A stretch of DNA of 64,000 nucleotides from Neelides folsomi (taxonomy: Eukaryota; Arthropoda; Collembola; Neelipleona; Neelidae). The position numbers and the translations under genes are program-made. Below are positions 26,101-39,073 of the stretch, one piece after another. Where the stretch lies: NCBI GenBank assembly GCA_034687125.1, contig JAQGBZ010000083.1, positions 62,001 through 126,000 of the forward strand, in the 5' to 3' direction. Numbering within the stretch: the first letter of the stretch is position 1; the number at the start of each line of letters is the position of its first letter. The notes below the pieces were generated by a model, which made no database searches, was not told the origin of the DNA, and saw nothing but the letters and a program-made list of their open reading frames with translations.

Positions 26101-29100
26101 TTTCAGCTTTGGAGCATTGGCCTATATAAAGAACAATATCATTAAACATTTTATTTTATTTATAGTTTTCATTAAAAATATTAGAATTGCGAAATTGTGA
26201 TTTGGTGTAATAACACAAAATTTTAAATGGAAATATTTGTTTAACTTTTATATTTTATTTGTGAGTGAGTAGATATTTATAATTTAGCATTTACATTTAG
26301 TAATTGCCAATGGTTAAATTTGCATTTTTGCAATTAGATTGTATAATATTAAGTAACGGTTTAAGAAATTGACAATGAAAGAGTCCAGACTTGACAACGT
26401 TATGCAAGCCATTCAATATCACATGAAACAATCTCAACATTCTTTATCACCTGTGGCAAAAAGTCAATAAGATTAATAATTATAAATTGCCTATCGGGAT
26501 AAATTGAAATGATCAATCTCCCTTCTATACATCAATTGACGTAACGAATATTTATTTGATTGCTATCAATGGCTGGGATTGTAGAGAACTAACGTTAGTT
26601 AATATAAAAGTTACCTACTTATACCATATTTAAAATATGTACTTAAAATACTAATATCATAAATATTATCCTTCATAAGTTTCATATAACATTTCAGCAT
26701 AGAGTATCCTCTTTTCATTACACACTTAACATTTTTGATTTTAAAAAAAACGGATGAAGGGAAATAGATTAAAATAGTCTAAAATATCACTGTACGCAAA
26801 TACATATAAACGATGAATTATCTGATCATAAATCTTTTAATACTTTTATTCAAATAGCAAGAGCTCATTTTAACGAAGAGAGATTGAACAAAAATGCTAT
26901 GCAAAAAAATTATTTTATTTTTTAACGGTTTCGAGCTTCTTTACTCAAAATGCCATCGTCATTGGTCTTATTATCTCATATCCTCACGAAGCTCAATTGA
27001 ATAACTTGTAGATAAAAATTACAAATGCACCAACAAATCTTTATCTTTTGAAGTTTTCAAGCATTTTTGGACTCGCATCTGCTGATGCTTAATTGGAATA
27101 ATTTCTTTATAAATAAAACAGAAATCTTTTTCATTTAAATCAAATAGATTTATATAACATTTGTAAACGTCGGACATTCTTAACGACAATAATGTATGGC
27201 TAAAGACCTCGTATAATAACTGTTTTTGTTTTTGTCTTTAACCATAAATTGACCTCGTAAGTCAATCGTGAATCGTGAGTGGAGTGGGCAAATGGAATGG
27301 TTAAATTAAAACGGAATGTCAGTGACAGTTAAGTACCTACTACTCGAGAATCTATGTAAATTGCAAACTAATCGTTAGTGTATACATCAAGAAACACGGT
27401 TGATAATTCTCACCTTTGGTTCAGGAAATGCATGAACTGGCGGTTTTGGTATTGGAGGAAAAGCAACGTTCCATTGAAGACTTGGAGAATTCTGATGTCC
27501 GCACGTTTCACCGACAACAAGAGCGCAAATGTCATTTGAATCAAGAACGACTCCTTTAAGAACTTCGATCACTTCGTCCTGTAATTGAAATACAAATTGT
27601 CAATTCATTGCTCATGTAATACTTCACTACTACATTTCCGTAACTCCGTTCCTGTAAATTCTCTTTCCTCACTGTAAGTTCTGAAACGGAAAGTGTAACA
27701 ATTGTTTCTTCTGTTAATGCTCACTAAATTCCTTACGAAATTTGAATTTTTTAACTACACGCATGCACAAATGCATTAAAGAACGCAATATTACTTTTGT
27801 ACTACTAATCGTACTTAAATATCATACAATGTATTTGTAATACAATGCGTTTCTTAAAAACTTGTTGCAGAATGAAACTGCAATGTCAAATTGGACCGTG
27901 AAAGATTGAGATTTAATTAAGACAAATAAAAGTGAACTTACAATGTAGATGTCGATGATTCCTGAGCAGACCCGAGGGGTCTGCATCTTGAGATTTATAC
28001 ACAGCTTAGTAGCCGCATGAGCTATTTCTTTGTTCGTCTTTCCGCTATGGACGTAGTGAAAAAGGAGACCCACACCTGTACAAAGTTTCAAAATGTATTT
28101 ACCTATGCACAAGTGTTAATTTTGAATCAACCATGCAATGTATGTATTCTCATCCTACGTGTCCGAAACCACTGATATTCTTCATTATGCATATTATTAC
28201 ATATGAACATGAACAAGGGTTTGTCTATGCGACGTCTACTTGATTGTTTGTTGTTTGGTTCATTTGCAGAGAAAGTTCCTATTTGGTTCAAGTGGAGTTA
28301 CAATGAAGTTTTATGCAAGAGATTCAATTCAAGATGCATTAAATAAATTATGAGAGTCCATATGAAATTACGCTTCTATTTTTACGTACTATTACGAACA
28401 TTGTCCTAATTATTATAATTTATAAATATCCACATGCCACACAACATCTATCGTTTGATATGTCGTTTGGAAATTCTCAACGTAATTTTGGACTGTAATG
28501 TGGACTATTAATGAGCGATGAAGTAACAAAATTGTGGCTGATGACTTCGAGATACATTCCAATTACTTTTCCCAATAAACATGACTAATCGGAAGAACTT
28601 TCTTTTCCTTCGACAAATCAAACGAAGCGCTAATATTAATGTTCAGAATGGGAATGTTCTTGCCATAAAGGTGTAAGCAGTTAGTGCACGCAATAAACAA
28701 ACTTCAATAAGCTTGTAGGTGAATATCTTAACTTACTTATTGCCTGTGAGTTATTAGCGCTAGCGTACATCATAAAAATGCAAGTCGTTCACGAACTGCA
28801 GAAACATCATTCTTTACATTGATCTCGTGTGAGCAGAAATGCATTAAAATATGCCAATTACCATTATGCTTTAATAATAAGAGAGGAAAAATCAATTATT
28901 ATGAAAATGAAGGAAGTGATGTGATTCACGTGATATATAATTTACTTTTAAAATGTAAATGCAATGACATTTTAAAATAGCCATTATTTAAACGTGAATA
29001 TTCACTACTCTATTCAAGCAGAAATACACTGTACTATTACAAATATATGTATGGTAAGTGGATACATCTGGTACACGTACCACACCATAAGCAACCTAAG

Positions 29101-30987
29101 TAATTGGAATTTAAGACTCTAAAGGGTATTACCATATGTGAATAGCTATTAATATGTAAATTATTCATATAATGATAGTCCAGGATAACTTGGAATATTT
29201 TTGTAAATATTTATGCATTATTGCTCCAGGTTTTCCAGTTTTAACTATTTTATCATTGATCGCTCCAGATTAAAACTGATAGTCATTCCTTCTATGAGTG
29301 AAGAAATACTGTCAAAATACCTATACGATCTATATATAATATTACATACTTTATATTGTATTGTATATTTCTGAATGCTTATCTTATATCATAAATATTG
29401 TTCTCAAAAATTAGGGTAAATAATGTGTAGTTAAATGAACTAATTTGAACTTTGAACAATAGAAATAAAAAATACAATTGATGTTAAATGTGTTCTTGCC
29501 CTTAAAACTTTGAATGAGCTTTCAGTTAACAAAGAAACATTTGATGCGAGTCAAATGTAAAAAAGGTAGTATGCAATATTTGTATGTAAGTGTACCGGCA
29601 CGGCAAGCAGTGCAGGAAACGGAAGTCATCACTGAAGTCTCAAGTTCCTTCACAACTCGTCCAAGATCCAACACCTTTGAAAATCGGCTAAAAATGTTTG
29701 TAATTCCATCCATACTCCTTCCCGACTCCACATCAGATCTGGCGGTGATCATGGTCGTGTCAAGCGTCGCATCTGCCAGAATGCTGGTGAGATTCGTCAC
29801 TTCGCGTTCCACTTTTTCCTCTTCTCTTCTCTGAGCCTCTGTGGATGAAATGTCGGCGGGGACGGGAGATGTAGAGAGCATGTATCCCTTTTCAGATGGG
29901 ACATCATTGGGTTGGATGAAGGACACTCGTTGATTTCCTATGGTGCTCGAACCATCATTCTCGACGATTGTTCCATTCAATTCTGAAACTGAAAAGAATT
30001 ATAATTATGGGCAATTTAATTTATTCAATAGAAGATACATAATCATGGCTGAATGATCATTATTTTAATATTGCCATTTTTAGATTTAATTTATACATTT
30101 AAACATTTCATTGGCGATTCGCAAATATTTATAAAAGTTTTATGAAGTTAGGGGTTTAACTGTAAGTGGTATGAAAATTAAATTTCATCCTTCAAAAAAT
30201 CTAATGATTATAATATTTTTTTAAATAATCTTCATAAGTTTATATCATTAAATTTCATCAATTCACATTATTCATGTTATGAGGCTAGGTTTAATATTAT
30301 TATAATAATTTAGAATTTTCATATATTTCATTAGTATCTGTAGCATATACTCTACAGTACTTATTGTTAGTATGATAAATTGTACTCTATACATAAAGAA
30401 TATTTACCATGCACTTTGTTTATGTGAGGAGTAAAGACTTTTCTTAAAAGGTATGAAATAACAGAAAATGAACACTTTAGGCCAGAAAAATGAGCAATTG
30501 CCAATTTGAATAAAAAATACTTTTTGTCTAAAACTTTAAACATCAATAGACTCTGGAAGTACAAAACAATCCATGACTATTCAAATAATTTAAATAGAAT
30601 TACATTGAATACACACAATATGACATTGACAAGTATGTATTATGTATCATACTTATGTGCATTAGTCATTTATCAGATAAAATACAAGGTGTCCTTCTTT
30701 TCTTGAGATTCTTGACTTTAAATTAATTTTTTAGACTAAGTTAATCTTTTATATAATTTAATTTAGAATTTGAATATCGAAATGAATTAAATCATTGATT
30801 CGTCACATCACAATCATGTAGTTAATAACATTAAGTTAGAGGCTCTCAATGATAGTGAGAGTTTAATGGAAAAAGAGAAGTTGCTCAATGTTGACTTAAA
30901 TAATGAATAAATAATAGTGAATTGGCACTTACCATGTAGGAAGCAGAGGAGTGATGTGAGAAGGATCAAAGAATTTTTCATCATCAT
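23150..30987 (-). CDS. Smpd1-like: Acid sphingomyelinase (sphingomyelin phosphodiesterase)
   Basis: Lysosomal or secreted zinc enzyme that hydrolyses sphingomyelin to ceramide and phosphocholine. Twelve exons on the minus strand: 30987-30933, 29988-29596, 28075-27942, 27578-27414, 26121-25891, 25792-25620, 25537-25343, 24636-24466, 24366-24335, 24170-24010, 23652-23462, 23360-23150; 703 residues (human about 630). Order: signal peptide ([17 protein letters not shown]), a ~110-residue Ser/Thr/Glu-rich linker, a saposin-B domain (Cys-rich, about 140-215), a Pro-rich linker, then the metallophosphatase. All metal ligands known from human enzyme are present: ISDTH (Asp262, His264), WTGD (Asp336), GNHE (Asn376), GHIPPGH (His484) and GHTH (His518, His520). 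The candidate acid residues His340 and His377 are also present. The C-terminal Cys-rich extension ends the protein. It is a full, intact gene; exon 9 is only 32 nt. The first of three consecutive ATGs was taken as start. Confidence 0.96.
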
Positions 30988-31337
30988 GAGGATGACCAAT
31001 GGTGTTAAGTGTCGCAGTTAGCCAATCGACGATAATTTAATTCCCAGCATCAACACTTACTACTTTTTCCTCACCATCGAGTTGATTGGGTCCGGAGAAG
31101 TCGTATGAATGGATTGAATCAACGCTTGACGTTCACCGGTCAAAGGTTTCTTCAACTATTTTTGGGAAGGTTAAAAACCGACCATTGCCTTCTTAATGCG
31201 ACAATCGTGATAAAAAACAAAAGAGAGATTATGGTCTTAAAGTTTATATAATATGTCGATATTTAATCTTTGGAATATTTGCTATTAAATCTGTCAGATC
31301 TATAGTTAGATAGAGGGATTAATTTTAATAATCCTCC

Positions 31338-31529
31338 TTATGCTTGTGTAAATATGTCGATTTTGTAGGGGTGAGAAGGAACGCCTTGGTCGAAGAGGAA
31401 GGAAGGATGATGTTGGGACTGAGGTTCTACGACGACTGCCAACTTCTTTTTTGGTTGGGTGAATTTCAGCGGGAGGAAAGGGAGCTTGAAGACCTCGTGA
31501 AGCGGTGTGGATGAGGAACTGCCGCCCAA
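31338..31529 (-). CDS. Putative terminal coding exon, unknown
   Basis: A 63-codon frame ends in TAA and is less AT-rich than its surroundings. It reads as ordinary protein (for example LHEVFKLPFLPLKFTQPKKK) with few rare or repetitive stretches. No ATG opens it and the upstream acceptor is weak (purine-rich), so if real it is the last exon of a minus-strand gene whose other exons I could not place. I do not recognise the sequence. It could equally be a chance open frame. Confidence 0.2.
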   Translation of the reverse strand: MGGSSSSTPLHEVFKLPFLPLKFTQPKKKLAVVVEPQSQHHPSFLFDQGVPSHPYKIDIFTQA

Positions 31530-34500
31530 CTTATGCTTTCCACACGATCAAGGCATGGTTGATTGTATGGTTTAACTATCATTATAAATATATCACCTCT
31601 TTGTTAATAAACTACAACCGCGGATGATGATAATGCATATTAATGCATCGAGATACAGATTTTATGTGTATTAGAATCATTGATATAAGAATTTAACAAC
31701 CCCAATTTAATGCGTATCAAACCATCTGTGAGTCTTGTGTTTTAACAGTGATTGTGTGTGCTTTATCACAAAAACTGGTCAGCAAATGGACAAATCTGGC
31801 ATTACACATCCCCGATTATCGAAGTTTGTATCTGACAATGCAATGTACATGTTTAATAATTTATCTATTTTTTAGTATACAGATCAGATATGTGTATTGT
31901 ATCTGAATACAATGAGTGTATGACCTCTTTGCTATAAACATTACTAATTATTTATTAAACATTAACTTCTGATATAATAATGAATGTATTATTATTTGAA
32001 GAAAGAAATTATCAGAAATGTATTTTATCAATATCGACAAGAATAATAAAGTCCACCATCCACCATTTAATCAATGAATGATCAATGGATGAAAATTGAA
32101 AAACATCTCGCTTGCTTCATTTTTATTTTTCTTTATTGATAAATATTGTATAAAATAAATACGTGATGAGGAGCAATGACATGATGGTGTTACGTGTGTA
32201 AGTTTGTATGGCTCATATCGACATATTACGATTTCACTCATATGTTCGATTAAATATTTTGGTTAACCATTAACTAAAATAGTATAACTTGTAAAAACTT
32301 ATTAGTTATGAGTTAATATGATATTTAACTGTAAACTAAACTAACAATTAATTAGTAATGTTGTGTTAAAATCTTAAGCTGAATTCATATTGGATCTCAA
32401 TAGTTTACAGTAACACACAAATGCGAGCAAATAAAAATAAATGAAAATGAACTCGCACGTACAGATATTTTTCCATTACACTGGTAATCAGTGAGTGAAT
32501 CCAGTATTATCTCTTACTACAAAAATGATTGTAGTTTAAAAAACTGCTTTTTACTCTCACCATGTTCTTTAAATCAGAGTTCAATCCCCATTAGCCAGAC
32601 GAGCTAAAGAAAATGAGTTGATGAGGGGAGAAATGTCGAAGGCCTAATTTCGAGCCGGTAGACATTAAAATTCTTGTTTTAGCAGCGACGAATTGTTTCT
32701 CGTGCCAAGGTGGGAGAGAAAGAGACATTAGTGTGCCGAAGAATGCAAGTGGTTTGAATAGACATGAAGAACCCCAAGGAATTCACCACTTGCTCGAAGT
32801 CAGTGAGTTGAAAGAGATCCACACAGACTTGCATAGGATCATTTTGGATTTGAGATGATGATTAGAAAGAAGGTTGTTTTGCTGAGCCACTTTAGGTCAG
32901 TGGGTATCTGGGTTGCATATTGCTAGCATTGGGGGCCCAGTTACGTATCAGAAGCAGTAAGTGAGTATAAGTGAGATTTCATCTTCCCAGCCACTGATGC
33001 TCTCAAACTCACCACTGTTATACATTCACGAACTTCCACGGCTAACAATTGCCGTCCCATGGTGAGTAATAGGGCAAATTATTACAGCCCTTCTTATCAC
33101 CCTTCATATAATAATGAGGGTTCAATGGGAACCTCCTTCCTTTCTTTGTCTTTCTTCATTTTTCATACTTATGAGGCTTCCACTCTTTAAGATAATGAGG
33201 AAGTTTAAAGCTCACTGAGAGTTAGATGCTTTTAGATGTAAAAAAATTGAAAATCGTCTCAAGATCCTCATTATGTAAAACATGATAGTAAAAGCTTCTT
33301 CGAGCCTGGATAACTTTAATATGAATTACTCACTCATTGGCTTTCTAGTTTATCACCCTCGTGGAACAATTAATAATCAGACCTCGCATTTATTCCTCAT
33401 TTTCACTTTGATTCTTCTGCCCATTTACTCCTATGAAATCATTGAATCCATATACGGAGTAACAACCAAGGCAAGGTACACACATTAAACGCCTTATTAA
33501 AAATTCTTGGAAATCCCAATTTATTCATTTTTCACTCCATTTGCCTATTTGACTCTTCAAACGCATATTTGAGAAAACTTTCCCATTCTAATTTCTAACG
33601 ACCGTTATTGATCATTTCAGCATGTGCATTCTCAGCTTACATACTTGTATGTACAAATATCATGTACTTGCATGTTCGTATTTGTGTGTGTATGAATACA
33701 TTTATTTAGTATATTACCTTCATGAATAAAAAGAAAGTAAATTTCTTCATTAAATTACCTATAATAATTTCTACATGTTTTAATAAATTAAATAACTACC
33801 CAAATTACGATCTTCCATTTAATTAATAACGCATAAATTGAATGGAAATTGACATTACGTTGTATCCTTCGGGCCGCATCGACATGAATCCACTGCATTT
33901 GGCAATTTCTCATTCCAAGAACTTTAACTTTTATAAAACAATAGAGTCGAATGAGGTAACAGCTTAATCGCTCTGGTACAAATAAAATGCTTCCGTTCAT
34001 TAAGAAAGACGGCCATAGTCGAAGAGTCGTAAATTGGAAAAAAAGTCTAATTTCATGAGAACCATTTATTTTGTCGACATAAAATCCTCAATTGCTCATT
34101 CGTCTCGTTTCGATTTCAAGGGAAGCATTCTACTTAGATTGATGATGGGTGTGATTTTGTGATCATCATCTTCCTTGGACCCACAAATTAGACCGAAACA
34201 AATCCATGTCAAACTACTCCCTATAGGCATTAATGCTGCATAATACAAAAGCAAGAATTCTGTTTTGCGGTCTTCAGATTCGTACATATTACATGCATTT
34301 AACTTCAATCTTTATGTGTTAAATGTTATGACATAGAGAGCTCAATTCCTAAATGTGCTTATCTCTCATTTCAAGGGTTCAACTCTCGACGACTGCGACT
34401 CGAATCGCCAACTTTATATTCTTCCAATGAAGCAAAAGCAGAAACAACCTCTAAAAAAGGACTATATTTGAAAACAAGATGTAAAAATAAGTTTATTACT

Positions 34501-34624
34501 TACTTGGGGGTCTCGCGGAATCTCAATAATTTTATTCTTCTTTTAAAAGACACGAAACAACAAAGGGGATTCTTATCTTATCCAAAAGGATGTCCTTATG
34601 CACGTACTTATTATGTATTAAGGA

Positions 34625-34645
34625 ATATATATATATATATATATA
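34625..34645. repeat. (AT)n microsatellite
   Basis: About ten uninterrupted AT dinucleotides in otherwise unremarkable AT-rich DNA. Confidence 0.9.
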
Positions 34646-35910
34646 CCATGCTGCCTTCTCGTTAAATATTATATTTATATAAAATGTTATTATGTAGTTT
34701 ATTTATCTTCTTTTAATCATAATCATAACAAAAAGCTTTCGTCTGTTTCTTCGCAGAATGATTCTGTTCATGGTCTCCTCAAGTTGTAAGGCAAATGTGT
34801 ATTAAATGTAAGTTTTAGTTGAAGCTAAACTAGAACTTTTCATTTGAGTGAAAAGATGTACCGTTTTAAATGAAATTACTTTACAAGCAGATTGTAAACG
34901 AGATCTTTGGTCTAGTTGCAAATGTTTATTGGCTTCTCTCCTGTACAATTAAGAAGGCGTAAGAAGTGAGTTCATTACAATATCTAACCATCACACATCG
35001 TCTCACAAATGCGTAAATACGCAATACGAAGTCAGTGTAAAATGTCATAAAGTCATAAACATTTTAACGAGTCAACACTTTTGACATTTTATAAAGGAAA
35101 TGAGAATATTAGACACCAAACAACGAATAAAATTCTTGAATGAATCTTCTTTTTATTGCTTCATTAATCTTGATTAATTCGTAAGACTTGTTATTCTAAT
35201 TGTCATTTGTTGTCCTTTGCCAGTCTATTGGTTTATGATCTATTGAATGTTTAGCAAATGAACTCAAGGACTCAAAAATGAACAAAATATTTTATCGTGG
35301 GTTTGTGTATTTACTTTTAGTTTTGTGATACTGATAACGATAATGTGATAAAAATATAGAAAAATACTTTAATAAGAAGTGATCTCAAAATACAATCAAT
35401 TAGGTGTAGGTCTACGATGTAATCTTGAAATGCAATTAGATTTAGGTCACTTGCTTTTAGCAATCATAATCCAGGCTATATTAAAAAACTAATTCTTACT
35501 TTCGCTTAACTTTTCTGTTCTATACATTTTCTATTTAATTAACAAATAATTATTCCCAATTAAAAAGAAATTATAATGGCATTCACAGCATTTTTATTAC
35601 GATTAGATGTTCGATTGAAGAACATAAATGTTATATAATGCATTTGTTGGGAACTGTATTATTCCTTAACATTGAAAGTGTAAATCAATAATTAAAGTTA
35701 TATTATAACATACAGAGACACTTTTATATGTTTGAATTTAAATGCTTTATTTATAAGAGTAAGTTATGTATTTGAGTAGATTGAACATTATTGTCTGATT
35801 TAAGTAACTTAGATAAGTTTATAATGTGAGCATATACCTGTAGTAAACATAGAAGACAAATGATATAATCTAACAAAGTATGAAAATAAGAAATAAAGTG
35901 GTGGAATAGA

Positions 35911-36591
35911 TCATCGAATCCTTGCGGGAATTATGATACAAATTAAGTCTTTTCCTTTATCGTCAATGAGCTCCCATTGAACTTTCAAGTTGATTTTCGG
36001 ATAAGTTTTGAGAACTGGAATTTGAGTGGCATAGTTGAGTTGAGTGCCAGCTGCAATTGGACACTGTACTCCTGATTTTTTGCATCCATCTCCCTAAATT
36101 ACAAAACCAAAATAACGTTTTTGCTCTTATTGTACAAAATGAGAAATATATAATATTGTAACAATATAATAATAATAGGTAATAACAATAGATAGGTAAC
36201 ATAATTCTTGTGAGAATTGTCCGAATCTTCAAAATGTGATAGTACAAATAAAATATAGATAATAAATCACCTGAGGTATGTGGAAGGGAACGTGGACTCC
36301 ACCGACGATTCCGTGAACGACAGCTTTAAGAGAAGTTGTAGCCACAGTTGGAGCAAAGTTAATTTTGATTGTCGCACTAGTTCCAGTTTTAAGAGTGCAG
36401 GTGTCAACGTCCGAACACCCAACGACTTCCACGGATGCCAATGTCCCAGGAACTGACCCGCAGTCGTCAAAAGGAGTTCCACTCATTTCGTCTTCGTACC
36501 ATCTTGTGACAATGAATCTTTTGGCTTCTGAAACGGCAATGAGGAAAACAATGGCCACCAACACCGCTGATGCAGCTTTCAATTTGTTCAT
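35911..36591 (-). CDS. ML-domain (NPC2-like) secreted lipid-binding protein
   Basis: Two exons, 36591-36271 and 36093-35911, give 167 residues. Residues 1-23 are a clear signal peptide (hydrophobic core AVLVAIVFLIAV, likely cleavage after SEA). The mature part has the MD-2-related lipid-recognition plan: DDCGS at Cys44, Cys59, Cys65, an immunoglobulin-like beta region, a second Cys pair at 111 and 118 (GDGCKKSGVQCPI), and Cys159 near the end, six cysteines in all, as in NPC2. NPC2-type proteins bind cholesterol or other lipids in lysosomes; arthropods have many secreted paralogues, including the mite Der p 2 type. The specific ligand cannot be told. The intron falls just before GDGC, phase 0. 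Confidence 0.92.
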
Positions 36592-37694
36592 TTTATTTTC
36601 TAAATAAATATTCTTTGTATGATATAAAATTCTTATGGGTCACCTTACTACACAAATTATATGGCTGATACGTAATTAATTATTATAAATTAATTAGACA
36701 AGAATTCTCCAGTTATGTATAAGTTTTTCCAAATGCCTTCGAATTTATACTCAAATTATTTCCATTTTTCCTGACTATGCAAAAATATTCCGATTATTTA
36801 TATAAATATTTGAAAATGAAAAATTAATATAAGTTTGAGTATGAAAGGAAAGTGTTTTGAATCATTATTCAATTATAAGAATTTGGTATAATAACTTTTA
36901 CTCACGTTTTTGGTATTTTGATAAATACAATTATGTTTAACTTTACCTTTTAGTTACGTACTTACATAACATTATATTATAATACAATGTGGCATAAATA
37001 ATGCTTAAAGTTTACATATTACTAATATTTAAATTCTACTTGAATAAAAGTTATTATAATTATATTATTATTATACTATAAAAAGTTTATTTGACAATTC
37101 TGGCTTGTTTGATAGTATGAAGAATACATAGGAAAAATATGAGTATTAATTTTTAACTTTCAATCAGGTGATTACAAAGTGTATTTTTATCATTGTTATT
37201 ATTATTATCTGTAATTACTTATATTGTAAATTGTAATACATACTTGTTTATATCCGGAACAATAATTTATCAAAATACAATTAATGTACAACGATAATAT
37301 TTTAGGAGAAAATGTTTTTTAATTACCTTTTTAGTAAGTTCGTTGGTCAGTAAGGTAGAATATTCTATGCGTCTTTGGAGAAAATCAACATAAAATATTT
37401 ATGAAGGAGATATGGGTATTTGAACTCGATAGTGGAAACTGCGTGATTTTGCTTACTTATTTGTGGAATGATCCCGTATTGACACTCTGACTCCGACTCC
37501 GCATCTACCACAACAGTGACTAATACATAAATATGATAAGACATTATTAAGTATGTGTAGAGTGAAATGGAAAAATAAATATATTATAGATTTATCGTGC
37601 TTCTCCTTATATTCGAACAAACATACCTCTACCACATTCATACATATCTGAAAAGTGACAGAATTGACAGAAAAGTTATTTAGTTTTCTAGATA

Positions 37695-37768
37695 TATATT
37701 ATGTATTTCGGTATACATAAGTACATAAGGAATATCCCTATGTATTCCGAATATACACATAATACATA
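37695..37768. repeat. Imperfect AT-rich inverted repeat
   Basis: Two arms, TATTATGT...TTCGG.ATAC on the left and its near reverse complement on the right, fold around GGAATATCC with small bulges. It looks like a foldback repeat or a degenerate MITE; no target-site duplication could be fixed. Confidence 0.5.
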
Positions 37769-37998
37769 CACTTGTATATTATTTACTAAACTAATCGTAA
37801 GTACTAGTATTTACATACTTTCCATACTACATTTGGACTTTTGGATTCACATTATTACTTCAAAGTTTCATATTCAATGAACATGCAACCAACCATTATA
37901 CGAATGATATATTTATCATATGAATGATAAATAAGTATAAGTTAATAAAGTATGTATACACTTATTTATACTATGTATATATCTATGTATGTAATATA

Positions 37999-38216
37999 CT
38001 GTCCAATAAGTCCGTTCATTTGAGTGTTTGTCCCTCTTAATCCTTCTAATGATAAAAACTTTATTGCTGCTCTTTGTTCAATTAAATCAAAATCATAATT
38101 ATACATTTTAACTTTATTAAATGCGTCTTAAAGATAAACTAATTATAAAATTATCGTATCTCATTAATTAGCATTTTCATATACAATATACATAGATGAA
38201 TGGACTTTTTGGACAG
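37999..38216. mobile_element. Mariner/Tc1-type MITE, 218 bp
   Basis: The left end reads CTGTCCAATAAGTCCGTTCA and the right end, read inward on the other strand, CTGTCCAAAAAGTCCATTCA: 18 of 20 matches. Both ends are flanked by the dinucleotide TA (37997-37998 and 38217-38218), the target site duplicated by Tc1/mariner transposases. The interior is AT-rich and encodes nothing. This is a non-autonomous element that would need a transposase supplied from elsewhere. Confidence 0.85.
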
Positions 38217-39073
38217 TATATTATGTAGTAATATAAAAATACCTACACAGAATATAAATATGTCGTGGAAGTTTGGAAGGCTACTTGACATGAGTTTACC
38301 ATTTTCAACATTCTGGCATCACGAGTCATCCTTAGTTGGTTCAGATTCAGGCCCAGGCCATTGGATGTTGATAAGGTCCAGTTTAAAAATACAAAGGGCG
38401 TGTTCACTTTACATGAAAGTATTTATGAGTAAAGGACGAAGCTCAACTAATAAATTAAATATTGTGACTTTGAATTATCCCTCAGGACCTGCATGGTGGA
38501 CACAGATATGGACTTACATTTTAAGCTTCTTCTGTATTTATCCTGAATTTCTTATCTCATTTTTCAGAATGGGTTCAAGAAAATGATATTCAACAAGTTC
38601 TAACATTGTCAATGTACAAGGTCTGTACACGATGTGTACCTAATTGAGATTCCTAACAATGCAATTATTTAAAACAAGCACGGAATGAAGCGTTGAGTGG
38701 TGATGATGGGAATGGTGATGGTTCTTGTGCTAATATAACATAGTACAAAATACAAATAATTAAAGTTTTCACCAATATTACATTTAAATTCATCTAAGAA
38801 ATTTATTCATTGACTAAATTGTTGTACATACTTGTACGCATAAAATGATAAAACATCTTATCAAAACTATGTAAAATGTAATATGGATTTTACTAGCTTA
38901 GGTATTTGTTAAAGTCAAAATATATTGAATCATGGATTTGAAGGTTATTATATAATATGTTATTAGAAATTCATTTGAAAGATGAAAGATTGTAAGGAGT
39001 GGCCAAAGTTCGATATCCTAAGAATTGTGATTAAGATTATTCATTAAGTTTAATGTAGTCATATTGTATTTGG

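Larger units (their letters stand above)
30988..35910. other. Spacer without assignable gene, with coding-like islands
   Basis: The acid sphingomyelinase promoter should lie at the left end. Three patches stand out from AT-rich background because they are less AT-rich and open in one frame: 31338-31529 (-), 32683-32858 (+, preceded by a strong pyrimidine-AG acceptor; also largely open on -), and 34096-34308 (-). A start-like ATG followed by GTGAGT sits at 33059 (+). None of these joins into a recognisable protein, so I annotate no gene beyond the one low-confidence exon below. Confidence 0.5.
36592..39073. other. AT-rich spacer with two inverted-repeat elements
   Basis: About 2.5 kb between the ML-domain gene start and the 3' end of the first FAX gene. 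It contains an imperfect AT-rich hairpin at about 37695-37768 and a mariner-type MITE at 37999-38216. A 128-codon frame at 38200-38586 overlaps the MITE end and looks accidental. No gene is supported. Confidence 0.6.

Noticed and set aside
38200-38586. 128-codon frame on the plus strand next to the MITE
   Set aside because: It begins inside the MITE end, has no similarity to a transposase or any family I know, and its codons look like unselected AT-rich DNA.
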